From the NCBI RefSeq assembly GCF_029076845.1, contig NZ_JARESE010000015.1, positions 62,001 to 126,000 of the forward strand: a stretch of DNA of 64,000 bases. Direction: 5' to 3'. A model generated the notes under the pieces. That model saw only the letters and a list, made by a program, of their open reading frames with translations, was not told where the DNA came from and made no database searches. The DNA comes from Novosphingobium album (ex Liu et al. 2023) (GTDB taxonomy: Bacteria; Pseudomonadota; Alphaproteobacteria; Sphingomonadales; Sphingomonadaceae). A program made the position numbers and the translations under genes. Shown here one piece after another: positions 18,312 to 28,226 of the stretch (position 1 is its first letter; every line of letters begins with the position of its first letter).

Positions 18312-19032
18312 GCCCGCGCCGGCCGGCGCGGGCGAGCCGCTGATCGCGCTGCGCGGCGTGACCAAGGTCTATGGCGAGGGGCCGACCGCGTTCGCAGCGC
18401 TCAAGGGCGTGGACCTTGATATCATGCGCTGCGATTTCGTCGCGGTGATGGGGCCATCCGGCTCGGGCAAGTCGACCACGATGAACATCCTGGGCTGCCT
18501 CGATATTCCCTCCAGCGGCAGCTTCCTGTTCAAGGGGCACCGCGTCGAGGCGCTGGATCGTGACCAGCGCGCCTTGCTGCGCCGCAAGTATTTCGGCTTC
18601 GTCTTCCAGGGGTTCAACCTGCTGGCGCGGACCTCGGCGCTGGAGAATGTCGAGCTGCCGCTGCTCTATCGCGGTGACGAGAAGGCGGCGCGGCGCGGCG
18701 CGGCGATGGCCGCGCTCGACAAGGTCGGCCTCAAGGACTGGTGGGATCACACCCCGGCCGAGCTTTCGGGCGGCCAGCAGCAGCGCGTGGCGATCGCGCG
18801 CGCCATCGTCACCAATCCCGAAGTGCTGCTGGCCGACGAGCCCACCGGCAATCTCGACAGCGAGCGGTCTCTGGAGATCATGCGGCTGCTGGCCGGGCTG
18901 AACCGGGATCTGGGGATCACCGTGCTGATGGTCACGCACGAGCCCGAGATGGCCGGCTTCGCGCGCACGATCGTCCATTTCAAGGACGGCGTGGTCGATC
19001 GCATCGAACAGTCGGATCGGGCGCCGGCCTGA
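18304..19032 (+). CDS. MacB/LolD-type ABC transporter ATP-binding protein
   Basis: Energises the neighbouring permease. The 242-residue ATPase shows Walker A GPSGSGKST, Q-loop FVFQGFNLL, signature LSGGQQQRVAIARA, Walker B VLLADEPTGNLDS and the switch histidine in MVTHEPEM. Together these are diagnostic of the LolD/MacB subfamily that drives mechanotransmission rather than substrate passage. The start is a GTG at 18304 inside the adaptor's end. In classical MacB this domain is fused to the permease; here the two are separate genes joined by a TGATG overlap. Confidence 0.92.
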   Translation: MVEPAPAGAGEPLIALRGVTKVYGEGPTAFAALKGVDLDIMRCDFVAVMGPSGSGKSTTMNILGCLDIPSSGSFLFKGHRVEALDRDQRALLRRKYFGFVFQGFNLLARTSALENVELPLLYRGDEKAARRGAAMAALDKVGLKDWWDHTPAELSGGQQQRVAIARAIVTNPEVLLADEPTGNLDSERSLEIMRLLAGLNRDLGITVLMVTHEPEMAGFARTIVHFKDGVVDRIEQSDRAPA

Positions 19033-20240
19033 TGCTGGGGACGATCTTCCTGCTCGCGCTGCGCTCGATCCGGCGGCACATGCTGCGCTCGTTCCTGACG
19101 ATCCTGGGCATCGTCATCGGGGTGGGCGCGGTCGTCGCCATGACCACGCTGGGCAAGGCGACCACTTCGGCCGTGCAGCAGCAGATCGCGGCACTGGGCA
19201 CCAATGTCCTGCAAGTGCGGCCGGGGCAGGGGTTCGGCCGAGGAGGCGGCGGCCCGCGTCCGCCCGATTTCGATGCCAGCGACGTCACCGCCATCGCCCG
19301 GCAGATCGCCGGCATCACGGCGGTGGCCCCGCAGGCGCAGTCGACCGCGACCGCGATCTACGAAGGCGCCAACTGGTCGACCACGATCAACGGCACCACT
19401 TCCGACTACTTCAAGGTGCAGCCCTGGCCGCTGGCCGCCGGACGCGAATTCACCCCGGCCGAAGAGGCGGCGGGCAAGGCGGTCTGCATCATCGGCTCCA
19501 CCGTGAAGAACAACCTGTTCAGGAACGGCGCCGCGATCGGCCGGCGCTTCCGCATCGGCGAGGTGAGCTGCGATGTGATCGGCGTGCTCACCACGCGCGG
19601 GCAGGCCGGTTTCGGCGGCGATCAGGACGATGTCGTCATCATGCCGATCAAGGCGGTGCAGCGGCGCTTTACCGGCAGCACCGATATCCGGCTGATGCTG
19701 GTGGGCGTCGATCAGGCCTATTCGACCACGCAAGTGCGATCCGCGATCACCGAGCTGCTGCGCGAACGGCGGCACATCACCGGCGGCAAGGAAGACGATT
19801 TCAACATCTTCGACACCAAGCAGATCTCCGACACGCTGACCGGCACGACCACGCTGCTGACGCGCATCGTCGCGGCGGTGGCGGCGATCAGCCTGGTGGT
19901 CGGCGGTATCGGCATCATGAACATCATGCTCGTTTCCGTTACCGAACGCACGCGCGAGATCGGCATCCGCCTGGCGATCGGCGCGGTGGCGAGCGAGGTG
20001 CTGCTGCAGTTCCTGGTGGAATCGGTGGTGCTGTCATGCCTGGGCGGCCTGATCGGGCTGGTGCTGGCACAACTGGTGATCGCCGTGGCGACCCCGCTGA
20101 TGCAGGTACCTTGGACGTTCGACTTGCAGATCAACCTGCTCGCTTTCGTCATCTCGGGCGTGATCGGGGTGGTTTTCGGCTATTTTCCGGCGCGCCGCGC
20201 CGCTTCGCTCAATCCGATCGACGCGCTGCGGCATGAGTGA
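19032..20240 (+). CDS. MacB-like ABC transporter permease (FtsX/MacB fold)
   Basis: Inner-membrane partner of the preceding ATPase. The 402 residues have the family architecture: helix 1 (FLTILGIVIGVGAVVAM), a periplasmic MacB core of about 220 residues, then three C-terminal helices (VVGGIGIMNIMLVSVTERTREIG and two more) ending PARRAASLNPIDALRHE, a typical MacB/FtsX terminus. A Gly/Arg-rich loop (FGRGGGGPRPPDF) in the periplasmic core is low-complexity. Exported substrate is unknown; MacAB relatives move macrolides, siderophores, lipopeptides or haem precursors. Confidence 0.91.
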   Translation: MLGTIFLLALRSIRRHMLRSFLTILGIVIGVGAVVAMTTLGKATTSAVQQQIAALGTNVLQVRPGQGFGRGGGGPRPPDFDASDVTAIARQIAGITAVAPQAQSTATAIYEGANWSTTINGTTSDYFKVQPWPLAAGREFTPAEEAAGKAVCIIGSTVKNNLFRNGAAIGRRFRIGEVSCDVIGVLTTRGQAGFGGDQDDVVIMPIKAVQRRFTGSTDIRLMLVGVDQAYSTTQVRSAITELLRERRHITGGKEDDFNIFDTKQISDTLTGTTTLLTRIVAAVAAISLVVGGIGIMNIMLVSVTERTREIGIRLAIGAVASEVLLQFLVESVVLSCLGGLIGLVLAQLVIAVATPLMQVPWTFDLQINLLAFVISGVIGVVFGYFPARRAASLNPIDALRHE

Positions 20241-20760
20241 GCGCTGAGGCGGCAAGCCGCCACGGCGCGGCCTGGCGGCGCCCGCTTTCCATCGACTCCC
20301 GACAGGCGACAGGGCCCCGCGAAAGCGCGCGCCGCGGCCCCCGATCGCCGCGACTCGGGAGCATATCGTATGCCTCGGAACGGGACTGAGTCCAATCGCA
20401 CTAATGTGTGACGCTTTTTTGGATGTTTTGCGCCAATTTTATGATTGCATGTGTCGCATTTTGGCAAGAAACACCAACCGAATCTATGTATGTTAGATAG
20501 TGCAGATCGGCTCTGAATCCCGCGATGTATGGTGGAAAAAAGACTTCAGAATGACATCTTTCGCAAAAATGTGATGAAAATTCCGAAATATTAGTCATTT
20601 TGTAAAAAGCTTCAGATGTCGGTCTCAAGGGTTGCGTTAAATTCTACATAATAAAGATTCGGGAGGGGTGCCGCCACGTGGAGCTCATGTGGTCGTATTT
20701 TTTGGTAAGATGTTCTGCGTTCGTCATATTTTTCGGTGGCATATAAAAATAGGGGTGCAT
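20241..20760 (+). promoter_or_regulatory. Non-coding leader: GC-rich spacer then AT-rich promoter region of the TBDT operon
   Basis: There is no convincing gene in these 520 bp. The first 150 bp are GC-rich and contain GGCGGC-AA-GCCGCC (20248-20261) just after the permease stop, possibly a weak terminator. From about 20395 to 20760 the composition changes to clearly AT-rich, with runs such as ACGCTTTTTTGG, CCAATTTTATG and CATATAAAAATAGGGG next to the receptor start. This is the longest AT-rich stretch in the window and probably holds the promoter and operator of the TBDT-amidohydrolase operon. A 75-codon frame on the minus strand here matches nothing I know. Confidence 0.5.
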
Positions 20761-23244
20761 ATGAAAACTCATGCGGTTCGGTCTGGCGCGCGTTTTGGCG
20801 CTCGGCTTGCTCTCTTCTGTTCGGCGGCTTCTGTTCTGGTCGCGCCGGCTTTCGCGCAGGAAACCACCTCGGCGGCGGCCGAAGCTCCGGCTGGCGATGC
20901 CGACATCGTCGTCACCGCGCTCAAGCGCGCGACGAGCATCCAGGATACCCCGCTCGCCATCTCGGCCGTGGGGGCAGCCACGCTTGCCAACCAGAACATC
21001 ACGGACTCGACGCAGCTGACGCGCGTCACGCCCAACCTGCGTATCGAGGAAAACAACGGCGGCAGCCGCATCACCATCCGTAACCTGCGCGCTTCGGGTG
21101 AAGCGCTGGTCGGCCTCTACTACGACGAAACGCCGCTGTCGGGCACGGGCGGCGTCAGCAACGACGCCGGCGCCAACTCGCCGAGCGTGCGCCTGTTCGA
21201 CGTGGAGCGCGCCGAAGTGCTGCGCGGGCCGCAGGGTACGCTCTATGGCGCCAGCTCGATGGCCGGCACCATGCGCATCATCTTCAACAAGCCCAATCTG
21301 GTCGATTTCGAAGGCGCGCTCAACGGTCAGGTGACGACCACCGACAGCGCCAGCGGCACGGGCCAGATCCTTGACGCCATGGCCAACGTGCCGATCATCG
21401 CCGACAAGCTGGCGGTGCGCGCGGTCGGCTATTACAACTTCGCGCCCGGCTATGTGAACAATTCGATCCTGGGCCTGAAGGATATCAACGACAGCCGCGG
21501 CTACGGCGGCCGCCTGCTGGTCCGCGCCCGGCCGATCGAGAACCTGACGATCGACGGCATGGCCGTCTATCAGAACAGCCGCGGCGATTCCGGCGCGTGG
21601 AACAACACGCTGTACCGCCTCACCGGGAACAAGTTCGACCAGACGCTTACCATCCGCCAGCCCCGCAGCGATGCGATGCAGCTTTACAGCGGCACGCTGA
21701 ACTGGGACTTCGGCTTCGCCACGCTGACCGCGGTCGCTTCGTATTCGAAGCGCGATATCGAATATAACTTCGACTACACGCCCTATTTCCGGCGCTATTT
21801 CACCGGCACCTACACCGGCGATCCGGCGAGGATTCCGGGTTATGCCGCGTTCGCTTCGGACTGCAACGCCGGCCGCGTCACCGGGCTGCCGGGCTGCACC
21901 GGCACCGATTACCAGAACTTCGTGACCAGCTGGGGTGATCTCACGGCCTACCAGCCGCAGACCAACAAGACCTCGACGCAGGAAATCCGGCTTGCCAGCG
22001 ATGCCAACGCGCTCAAGTGGACGATCGGGTTCTACCACAGTGATCGCAAGAACTTCACGCGCAGCCTGCTGAACACGGTCGATCCGATCACCGGCGCGCA
22101 GTCCTATCCGAACGGCTATGTCCTGCCGTACGGCCTGGGCAGCAAGACCCATCTGGATCGCACGATCGACGATTCGCTCAAGCAGATCGCCGGCTTCGCC
22201 GAACTGACCTATGACATCACCGACGCGCTCAGCGTGACGGGCGGCATCCGGTACTTCGAATACAAGAAGGTCACTGGCGCCGAAGTGATCATCCCGAACT
22301 ACGTCGCGGGCAACACGATCACGCCTTATTCGGAAATGAAGGGCAAGGAAAACGGCACGCTGCTGAAGTTCGGCGCGAGCTACAAGATCACGCCGGACGT
22401 GATGATCTTCGCCTCGGCCTCGCAGGGCTACCGCCCCGGCGGCGTCAACCAGACGCTCGGCCTGCCGAGCTATGCGGCGACGTACGAGTCCGACAAGCTG
22501 TGGGACTATGAGCTGGGCGTGAAGAGCAGCTGGTTCGACCGTAAGCTCATCGTCAATGCCGATGTGTTCCAGATGGACTGGACCGGGATGCAGGTTTCGG
22601 CCTCGTACCAGGGCGCGTTCGGCTTCCTGACCAACAGCGCCGCCAAGGCGCGGATCCGCGGTATCGAGCTGGAAAGCACGGTCATGCCGCTCGACGGGCT
22701 GACGCTGCGCGCTTCGGGCAGCTACACCACCGCCAAGCTGCAGGATGACATCAACCTGCCCAGCAGCCTGAACGTCTGCCAGAACACCTCGCCGCCCTAT
22801 GTCGGCTGCGTCGTCTTCCGGGGCCTGGGCAAGAAGGGCAACACGCTGCCCTACACGTCCAAGTGGACGCTCCAGGGCCAGGCCGACTACACCCGGCCGG
22901 TCGGTGGTGATCTGGCGGCCATGGGCCACGCCGATGTCAGCTATCGCAGCGGCTTCTGGACGATCTACGATCCGTCGGCGGCCGGCGTGATCCCGGACAA
23001 CGATCACCTGGCGGGCTACGCCACGGTCAACCTGCGCATCGGCCTGGAGAAGGAAGACGGCCGCTGGGGCGTCTATGCCTTCGTCAACAACGTGTTCAAC
23101 AAGCTGGCGATCCTGTCGAAGTCGTCGAGCGCCACCAGCTCGACGATCGCCAAGACCATCGTCAACGGCCAGTCTTACGACACGCAGAACATCAGCACGA
23201 TCGAGCCGCGGGTCATGGGCCTCAGCTTCCGTTCGAAGTTCTAA
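20761..23244 (+). CDS. TonB-dependent receptor, peptidase-associated
   Basis: Outer-membrane active importer of 827 residues. It has a signal peptide cut after APAFA, the TonB box DIVVTA, a plug domain (IQDTPLAISAV, then VERAEVLRGPQGTLYGASSMAGTM) and a 22-strand-type barrel ending FRSKF with the usual terminal aromatic. The ATG at 20761 was selected for the signal peptide. The next gene, a secreted dipeptidase-like amidohydrolase, starts 8 bp after its stop, so the pair is an operon and the cargo is probably a peptide or peptide-like compound. TBDT sequence alone does not reveal the ligand. Confidence 0.92.
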   Translation: MKTHAVRSGARFGARLALFCSAASVLVAPAFAQETTSAAAEAPAGDADIVVTALKRATSIQDTPLAISAVGAATLANQNITDSTQLTRVTPNLRIEENNGGSRITIRNLRASGEALVGLYYDETPLSGTGGVSNDAGANSPSVRLFDVERAEVLRGPQGTLYGASSMAGTMRIIFNKPNLVDFEGALNGQVTTTDSASGTGQILDAMANVPIIADKLAVRAVGYYNFAPGYVNNSILGLKDINDSRGYGGRLLVRARPIENLTIDGMAVYQNSRGDSGAWNNTLYRLTGNKFDQTLTIRQPRSDAMQLYSGTLNWDFGFATLTAVASYSKRDIEYNFDYTPYFRRYFTGTYTGDPARIPGYAAFASDCNAGRVTGLPGCTGTDYQNFVTSWGDLTAYQPQTNKTSTQEIRLASDANALKWTIGFYHSDRKNFTRSLLNTVDPITGAQSYPNGYVLPYGLGSKTHLDRTIDDSLKQIAGFAELTYDITDALSVTGGIRYFEYKKVTGAEVIIPNYVAGNTITPYSEMKGKENGTLLKFGASYKITPDVMIFASASQGYRPGGVNQTLGLPSYAATYESDKLWDYELGVKSSWFDRKLIVNADVFQMDWTGMQVSASYQGAFGFLTNSAAKARIRGIELESTVMPLDGLTLRASGSYTTAKLQDDINLPSSLNVCQNTSPPYVGCVVFRGLGKKGNTLPYTSKWTLQGQADYTRPVGGDLAAMGHADVSYRSGFWTIYDPSAAGVIPDNDHLAGYATVNLRIGLEKEDGRWGVYAFVNNVFNKLAILSKSSSATSSTIAKTIVNGQSYDTQNISTIEPRVMGLSFRSKF

Positions 23245-23251
23245 GGGGGGC

Positions 23252-24571
23252 ATGATGAAACGAGGTCTTGTCCATCGCCGCGCGGCTGCCGCGCTTGCGA
23301 TGGCTTCCATCCTTGGCGCGGGCACTGCCTGCGCCAAGGACTTCGTGATCCACGCGGGCAAGCTTATCGATGGCGTTTCGGCCACGCCCAGGACGAACGT
23401 GTCGATCATCGTCAAGGACGACCGCATCACCGGCGTGCAGAGCGGTTTCGTGACGCCGGCCGGAGCCGAAGTGATCGACCTGTCGGGGGAAACCGTGCTT
23501 CCCGGCTTCATCGACATGCACGATCACCCTTCGTCCAATGGCGATCGCCGGCCGCTCAACCGTTTCGTCCAGACCGAAGGCGATGCTGTGATCGCCGCGG
23601 TGGGCAGTGCCCGGCGCGAAGTCGAAACCGGCTTCACCACGGTGCGTGACGCGGGCTCCGGCCCGCTGACGCTGCCGGCGGTGAACCGCGCGATTGCCGC
23701 GGGCAGCATCGTTGGCCCGCGTTACTGGCCGGCGCTTGAGCCGCTGGGCCCCACCGGCGGGCATGGCGACCGGCTCAATGGCCTGCGCCCCGATATCAGC
23801 ATCGCCGGCCGCGATGCCGGGATCGTCGACAGCCCCGAGGAAGGGCGCATGAAAGTGCGCGAGCACCATCGCCGGGGCGCCAAGGTCATCAAGATCATGC
23901 CTTCGGGCGGCGTCGGTTCGATCGGCGACGATCCCAACCACATGACGATGACCTATGACGAGATGAAGGCGATCGTCGACGCGGCGCATGAACTGGGCAT
24001 GAAAGTGCTGGCGCACGCCCACGGCAAGAAGGCGATCGACACGGCGGTCAAGGCCGGGGTCGATTCGATCGACCACGGCACTTATTCCGATGCCGAGAGC
24101 TACAAGCTGATGAAAGAGCATGGCACGTTCCTCGTGCCGACGCTGCTTGTCGCCGATGCGATTTACCAGAATGCGGTCAAATCCCCCGAAACCCTGCCAC
24201 CGACGGTTGCCGAAAAGGCCATCGCGGTGACGCCGACGATGATCGGAAACGCCGGCCGCGCCTACAAGGCCGGCGTGAAGATCGCCCTGGGCACGGACCA
24301 GGGCGCCCTGTCGGGTCGCAACAAGGCGGAAGAGTTCGCACTGCTGGTAAAGGCCGGTCTGCCGCCGATCGAGGCGATTTTCACCGGCACGCGCAACGCC
24401 GCCGAACTGCTGGGCGATTCGGAGAATGTCGGATCGGTCCAGACCGGCCGCTTCGCCGATATCGTGGCGGTGAAGGGCGATCCACTGGCGGACATCACCG
24501 TGTTGCAGCAAGTGGATTTCGTCATGAAGAATGGCGAAGTGCTCAAGCAGAACGGCACGATGCTGCGTTGA
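23252..24571 (+). CDS. Secreted metal-dependent amidohydrolase, COG1228 (prolidase / Xaa-Arg dipeptidase-like)
   Basis: Probable periplasmic binuclear-metal dipeptidase or acyl-amino-acid hydrolase. The 439 residues start with a signal peptide (cleavage near GTACA). They carry the amidohydrolase ligand set: H90 and H92 in DMHDH, carboxylated-lysine candidate K214 in VIKIMPSGG, H255 or H257 in LAHAHG, H275 in SIDHGTY, and D349 in LGTDQG. COG1228 includes prolidases and Xaa-Arg dipeptidases. It follows the TBDT by 8 bp, and a rho-independent-type hairpin ends the operon at 24580. Two adjacent ATGs (23252 and 23255) follow an AAGGGGGG box; the second has better spacing. Confidence 0.88.
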   Translation: MMKRGLVHRRAAAALAMASILGAGTACAKDFVIHAGKLIDGVSATPRTNVSIIVKDDRITGVQSGFVTPAGAEVIDLSGETVLPGFIDMHDHPSSNGDRRPLNRFVQTEGDAVIAAVGSARREVETGFTTVRDAGSGPLTLPAVNRAIAAGSIVGPRYWPALEPLGPTGGHGDRLNGLRPDISIAGRDAGIVDSPEEGRMKVREHHRRGAKVIKIMPSGGVGSIGDDPNHMTMTYDEMKAIVDAAHELGMKVLAHAHGKKAIDTAVKAGVDSIDHGTYSDAESYKLMKEHGTFLVPTLLVADAIYQNAVKSPETLPPTVAEKAIAVTPTMIGNAGRAYKAGVKIALGTDQGALSGRNKAEEFALLVKAGLPPIEAIFTGTRNAAELLGDSENVGSVQTGRFADIVAVKGDPLADITVLQQVDFVMKNGEVLKQNGTMLR

Positions 24572-24579
24572 TGGCTTTG

Positions 24580-24611
24580 ACGGCCGGTCCTGGAAAAGGG
24601 CCGGCCGTTTT
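24580..24611 (+). terminator. Intrinsic terminator of the TBDT-amidohydrolase operon
   Basis: Eleven-base arms ACGGCCGGTCC and GGGCCGGCCGT (one G-T wobble), loop TGGAAAA, then TTTT. It begins 8 bp after the amidohydrolase stop codon. This is the best stem-plus-T-run in the window. Confidence 0.8.
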
Positions 24612-24991
24612 CGCATGAGCGGCATTCTGGGGGGGATGGTTTCAATGCAGCAAGTTCGCCGTCGCGTCCCTGGTTTGAGCGCGGCTGCTTCCTATGCTTC
24701 GGCGGCGGCCACCCCCTTTGCCAACCGGGAAATCCTCGTCCTCCACCGCGCGCCCGGCGATGCCGTTCGCGGCGATCGGCTGTCGCCCAGGGGCGGCGGG
24801 CGAGGGTGGCCGGGCGATGGCAAGGTTTTCCAGCGCGGCGGCATCATGCCGCGCTGAATCGAATATGCGACGATGGCGGGAGGCGCTATTCCTGCCGCAC
24901 GCCACCGTCGTCTGAAGTACGAATTGTGTGTGGATCAATGCTCCTCCGGGCCTCGCCGACAATGGCGGGAAGACATGAAAAGGGACGTCAG
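24612..24991 (+). other. Intergenic region without a supported gene
   Basis: About 380 bp between the terminator and the VPS10-domain gene. A frame of about 80 codons begins at 24615 (MSGILGGMVSMQQ) but has arginine/glycine-rich shadow-like composition, no ribosome site and no recognisable domain, so I do not call it. The AAAGGGA at 24979-24985 is the ribosome site of the next gene. Upstream promoter elements for that gene must lie here, but I cannot define them. Confidence 0.4.
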
Positions 24992-27900
24992 ATGCGTGCG
25001 ACAAATCTCCTGCTGTTGGCTTTGATGACGGGTTCCGTCCTGGCCGGTGTGCCCAGCGTGGCAGCCGCCAAGGATGCCGCCAAGCCCGTCGATGCTGCCG
25101 CGACCACCGCGGAGAGCCAGGCTCTTCCGCTCGATGGCATGCAATATCGCATGATCGGCCCCTTCCGGGGCGGGCGCGCCAGCGGCGTTTCGGGCGTGAC
25201 GAACGATCCCACGACCTATTACATGGGCGCGGCCACCGGCGGCGTGTGGAAGACCACGGACGCCGGCCGGACCTGGAAGCCGTTGTGGGACAAGTTCCCC
25301 GAAGCCTCGCCGTCGATCGGCGCGCTGGCGGTTGCGCCTTCTGATTCCAACATCATCTATGTCGGCACGGGTGAAAGCGCCATTCGCGGCAACGTCGCGG
25401 CGGGCAACGGCATGTACAAGTCGCTCGACGCGGGCAAGACCTGGCAGTTCATCGGCCTGCGCCAGTCCGAGGCCATCGGGCGTCTGGCGATCAGCGCGAC
25501 CGATCCCAACACGGTGTTCGTGGCGGCGCTCGGCCCCGTCTTCCGCGAAGGAGGCGAGCGCGGCATCTTCCGCACGCGCGACGGCGGCAAGACCTGGGAG
25601 CGCGTGCTCTACGTCGATGACAAGACCGGCGGCGTCGATGTGCAGATCGATCCCAACGATCCCAACCTCATCTATGCCGCGATGTGGCAGGCGCACCGCA
25701 AGCCCTGGATCATGGAGAGCGGCGGCCCCGGCAGCGGCCTCTATCGTTCGCGCGACGGCGGCAACACCTGGGAGAAGCTGTCGGGCAATGGCCTGCCGCC
25801 GGGCATCTGGGGGCGCATCGGCGTGGCCCCGACGTCCGATCCCAAGCGCATCTATGCGCTGATCGAGGCGGAAAAGGGCGGCCTGTACCGCAGCGATGAC
25901 GCCGGCGCGAGCTGGCAGCTGATGAACAGCGACGGCTCGATCCGCCAGCGCGCGTGGTATTACACCACCGTCTATGCCGATCCGAAAGACCCGAACAAGG
26001 TCTTCGTGATGAACGTCAACGGCCAGAAGTCGACCGACGGCGGCAAGACGTTCAAGACGCTGCCGCTGTTCCACGGCGACACGCACCAGCTCTGGATCAA
26101 TCCGCGCGACCCGCGTTACATCATCAACGCCAACGATGGCGGCGCGGGTATCTCGGTCAACGGCGGCGAGACCTGGACCGAGCAGATGAACCAGCCGACC
26201 GCGCAGATCTATCACATCTCGGTCGACAATCAGGTGCCCTACAACATCTATGGCGCCCAGCAGGACAACACCACGATCCGCATCCCCAGCGCCAACACCG
26301 AAGGGCCGATCGGCGTGCAGCACTGGCGTTCGGTCGGCGGCGGCGAGAGCGGCTATGTCGTTCCCGATCCGAAGGACCCCAACATTGTCTATGCCGGCAG
26401 CTACTGGGGCGATATCTCCCGCTATGACGAGCGGACCGGCGAGGCGGTTCCCGTCAAGCCCTGGCCGCGCGAGAGCATGGGCTGGGGCGTGGAAAGCCTG
26501 AAGCATCGCCGTGGCTGGACCGTGCCTTTCGCGTTCTCGCCGCACGATCCCAACGTGCTCTATTACGCCAACGAAGTGCTGTTCAAGACGACCAATGGCG
26601 GCAAGTCCTGGGACATCATCTCGCCGGACCTGACGCGCAACGACAAGTCCAAGCAGATCGCCTCGGGCGGCCCGCTGACCAAGGACAACACCAGCGTCGA
26701 AGTCTACGGCACGATCTTCTCGCTGAACGAATCCCCGGTCGAAAAGGGCCTGATCTGGGTTGGCACGGATGACGGCCTGATCCAGCTCACGCGCGATGGC
26801 GGCCAGAACTGGTCGAACATCACGCCCGCCGCGATGCCCGAATGGGGCACGGTCGACATGGTCGAGCCGCATCCGCACAAGGCCGGCACCGCCTATATCG
26901 CGGTCGAGCGCCACAAGCTGGGCGACAACACGCCTTATGCTTTCCGCACGGACGATTACGGCAAGAGCTGGGTTTCGATCACCAAGGGCTTGCCCGCCGA
27001 TGCCTATGTCCATGTCGTCCGCGCCGATCCCGAGCGGGACGGCCTGCTCTATGCCGGCACCGAGAGCGGCATCTTCTTCTCGCTGGACGATGGCGCCAGC
27101 TGGAAGCCGCTGAAGCAGAACATGCCGCGCGTGCCGGTGCACGATCTCGTCGTCCACGATGGCGATATCGCGGTGGCCACGCATGGCCGGTCGTTCTGGG
27201 TGCTCGACGATGTCAGCCCGCTGCGCCAGTGGTCGGACAGCATCACCAAGGCCGACTTCCACCTGTTCAAGCCGCGCCAGACGGTCCGCATCCAGTATAC
27301 CGGACGTGGCGACATGACCGGGACTTTCGCCGGACCCAACCCCCCGCAGGGCACGATCATCTATTACTCGCTCAAGCAGGAAGTTCCCGCCGATCGCATC
27401 AAGCTGGAAATTCTCGATGCCTCGGGCAAGGTGATCCGCACTTATGCCGCCGCCAAGCCCAAGGCGGACAGCGACGGTGGCGAGGACGAGGATGGTCCGC
27501 GCAGGCCGCCGGCGCCCGGCACCAAGGCGGGGCTGAACCGCTTTGCCTGGGACATGCGCTATGACGGTGCGGTCCAGGTGCCCAAGTCGGCGCTGTGGCA
27601 CGCCTCCACGCTGGGCCCGGTGGCATTGCCCGGCAAGTACACCGCCCGGCTGACGGTCAACGGCAAGGTGCAGACCCAGCCGATCGAGATCGTGCCTTAC
27701 GGCAAGATCCCGGTCAGCCCGGACCAGCTCAAGAAGCAGTTCGATCTGGCGCTGGCGGTGAACACGCAGCTCAACGCGGTGCAGATGGCCGTGCTCGAGA
27801 TCCGCGATTTCCACGCCAAGCTGGCCGACGTCCGCAAGGCCGCCGCCGGCAGCGCGAACGGGGCCGGGGTCATCGCGGCGGCCGATGCGCTGGAAGCCAA

Positions 27901-28207
27901 GGTCAACGCGGTCGAGGAAGAGCTGATCCAGAAGAAGTCGGTCTCTTCGCAAGACCCGCTCAACCACCCGGTGCGGCTGAACAACATGCTGGCCTCGCTT
28001 TCGCGGACCGTCACCGAAGGGGACGTCGAGCCCACCACCCAACTCTATGTGGAGTTCGATGAGCTGAAGGCCATGGCCACGACCCATCTGGGCACGTGGG
28101 CGAGCCTGAAGACCAGCGATCTGGCGGCCTTCAACGCGCTGGCGGCCAAGGCGAAGCTGAAGCCCATCACGCTGGCGACGCCCGCCATGCTGGCCGAGGG
28201 CAAATGA
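24992..28207 (+). CDS. Large secreted Asp-box / VPS10 (sortilin-like) beta-propeller protein
   Basis: A 1071-residue exported protein, often mis-titled glycosyl hydrolase or sialidase. A signal peptide (LLLLALMTGSVLAGVPSVAAA) leads to a repeat region with at least ten Asp-box motifs of the SxDxGxTW type, for example TTDAGRTW, SLDAGKTW, TRDGGKTW, SRDGGNTW, STDGGKTF, TTNGGKSW, TRDGGQNW, TDDYGKSW and SLDDGASW. These form one or two beta-propellers like the sortilin VPS10 fold. The last 350 residues (after LDDVSPLRQW) form a beta-sandwich and then a helical tail. No sialidase catalytic residues were identified, so binding rather than hydrolysis is more likely. It sits between peptidase genes. Confidence 0.82.
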   Translation: MRATNLLLLALMTGSVLAGVPSVAAAKDAAKPVDAAATTAESQALPLDGMQYRMIGPFRGGRASGVSGVTNDPTTYYMGAATGGVWKTTDAGRTWKPLWDKFPEASPSIGALAVAPSDSNIIYVGTGESAIRGNVAAGNGMYKSLDAGKTWQFIGLRQSEAIGRLAISATDPNTVFVAALGPVFREGGERGIFRTRDGGKTWERVLYVDDKTGGVDVQIDPNDPNLIYAAMWQAHRKPWIMESGGPGSGLYRSRDGGNTWEKLSGNGLPPGIWGRIGVAPTSDPKRIYALIEAEKGGLYRSDDAGASWQLMNSDGSIRQRAWYYTTVYADPKDPNKVFVMNVNGQKSTDGGKTFKTLPLFHGDTHQLWINPRDPRYIINANDGGAGISVNGGETWTEQMNQPTAQIYHISVDNQVPYNIYGAQQDNTTIRIPSANTEGPIGVQHWRSVGGGESGYVVPDPKDPNIVYAGSYWGDISRYDERTGEAVPVKPWPRESMGWGVESLKHRRGWTVPFAFSPHDPNVLYYANEVLFKTTNGGKSWDIISPDLTRNDKSKQIASGGPLTKDNTSVEVYGTIFSLNESPVEKGLIWVGTDDGLIQLTRDGGQNWSNITPAAMPEWGTVDMVEPHPHKAGTAYIAVERHKLGDNTPYAFRTDDYGKSWVSITKGLPADAYVHVVRADPERDGLLYAGTESGIFFSLDDGASWKPLKQNMPRVPVHDLVVHDGDIAVATHGRSFWVLDDVSPLRQWSDSITKADFHLFKPRQTVRIQYTGRGDMTGTFAGPNPPQGTIIYYSLKQEVPADRIKLEILDASGKVIRTYAAAKPKADSDGGEDEDGPRRPPAPGTKAGLNRFAWDMRYDGAVQVPKSALWHASTLGPVALPGKYTARLTVNGKVQTQPIEIVPYGKIPVSPDQLKKQFDLALAVNTQLNAVQMAVLEIRDFHAKLADVRKAAAGSANGAGVIAAADALEAKVNAVEEELIQKKSVSSQDPLNHPVRLNNMLASLSRTVTEGDVEPTTQLYVEFDELKAMATTHLGTWASLKTSDLAAFNALAAKAKLKPITLATPAMLAEGK

Positions 28208-28226
28208 TTGCTCCTGCCCGGTAGCC

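Noticed and set aside
20401..20628. 75-codon minus-strand frame in the AT-rich island
   Set aside because: No ribosome site, no family resemblance; more likely part of the promoter/leader region.
24531..24857. Open frame overlapping the end of the amidohydrolase and the terminator
   Set aside because: Runs through a clear intrinsic terminator and has shadow-like Arg/Gly composition.
24992..28207. Sialidase or glycoside hydrolase
   Set aside because: Asp-box repeats alone do not make an enzyme; the arginine triad and catalytic residues of sialidases were not found, and the pattern fits VPS10/sortilin propellers better.
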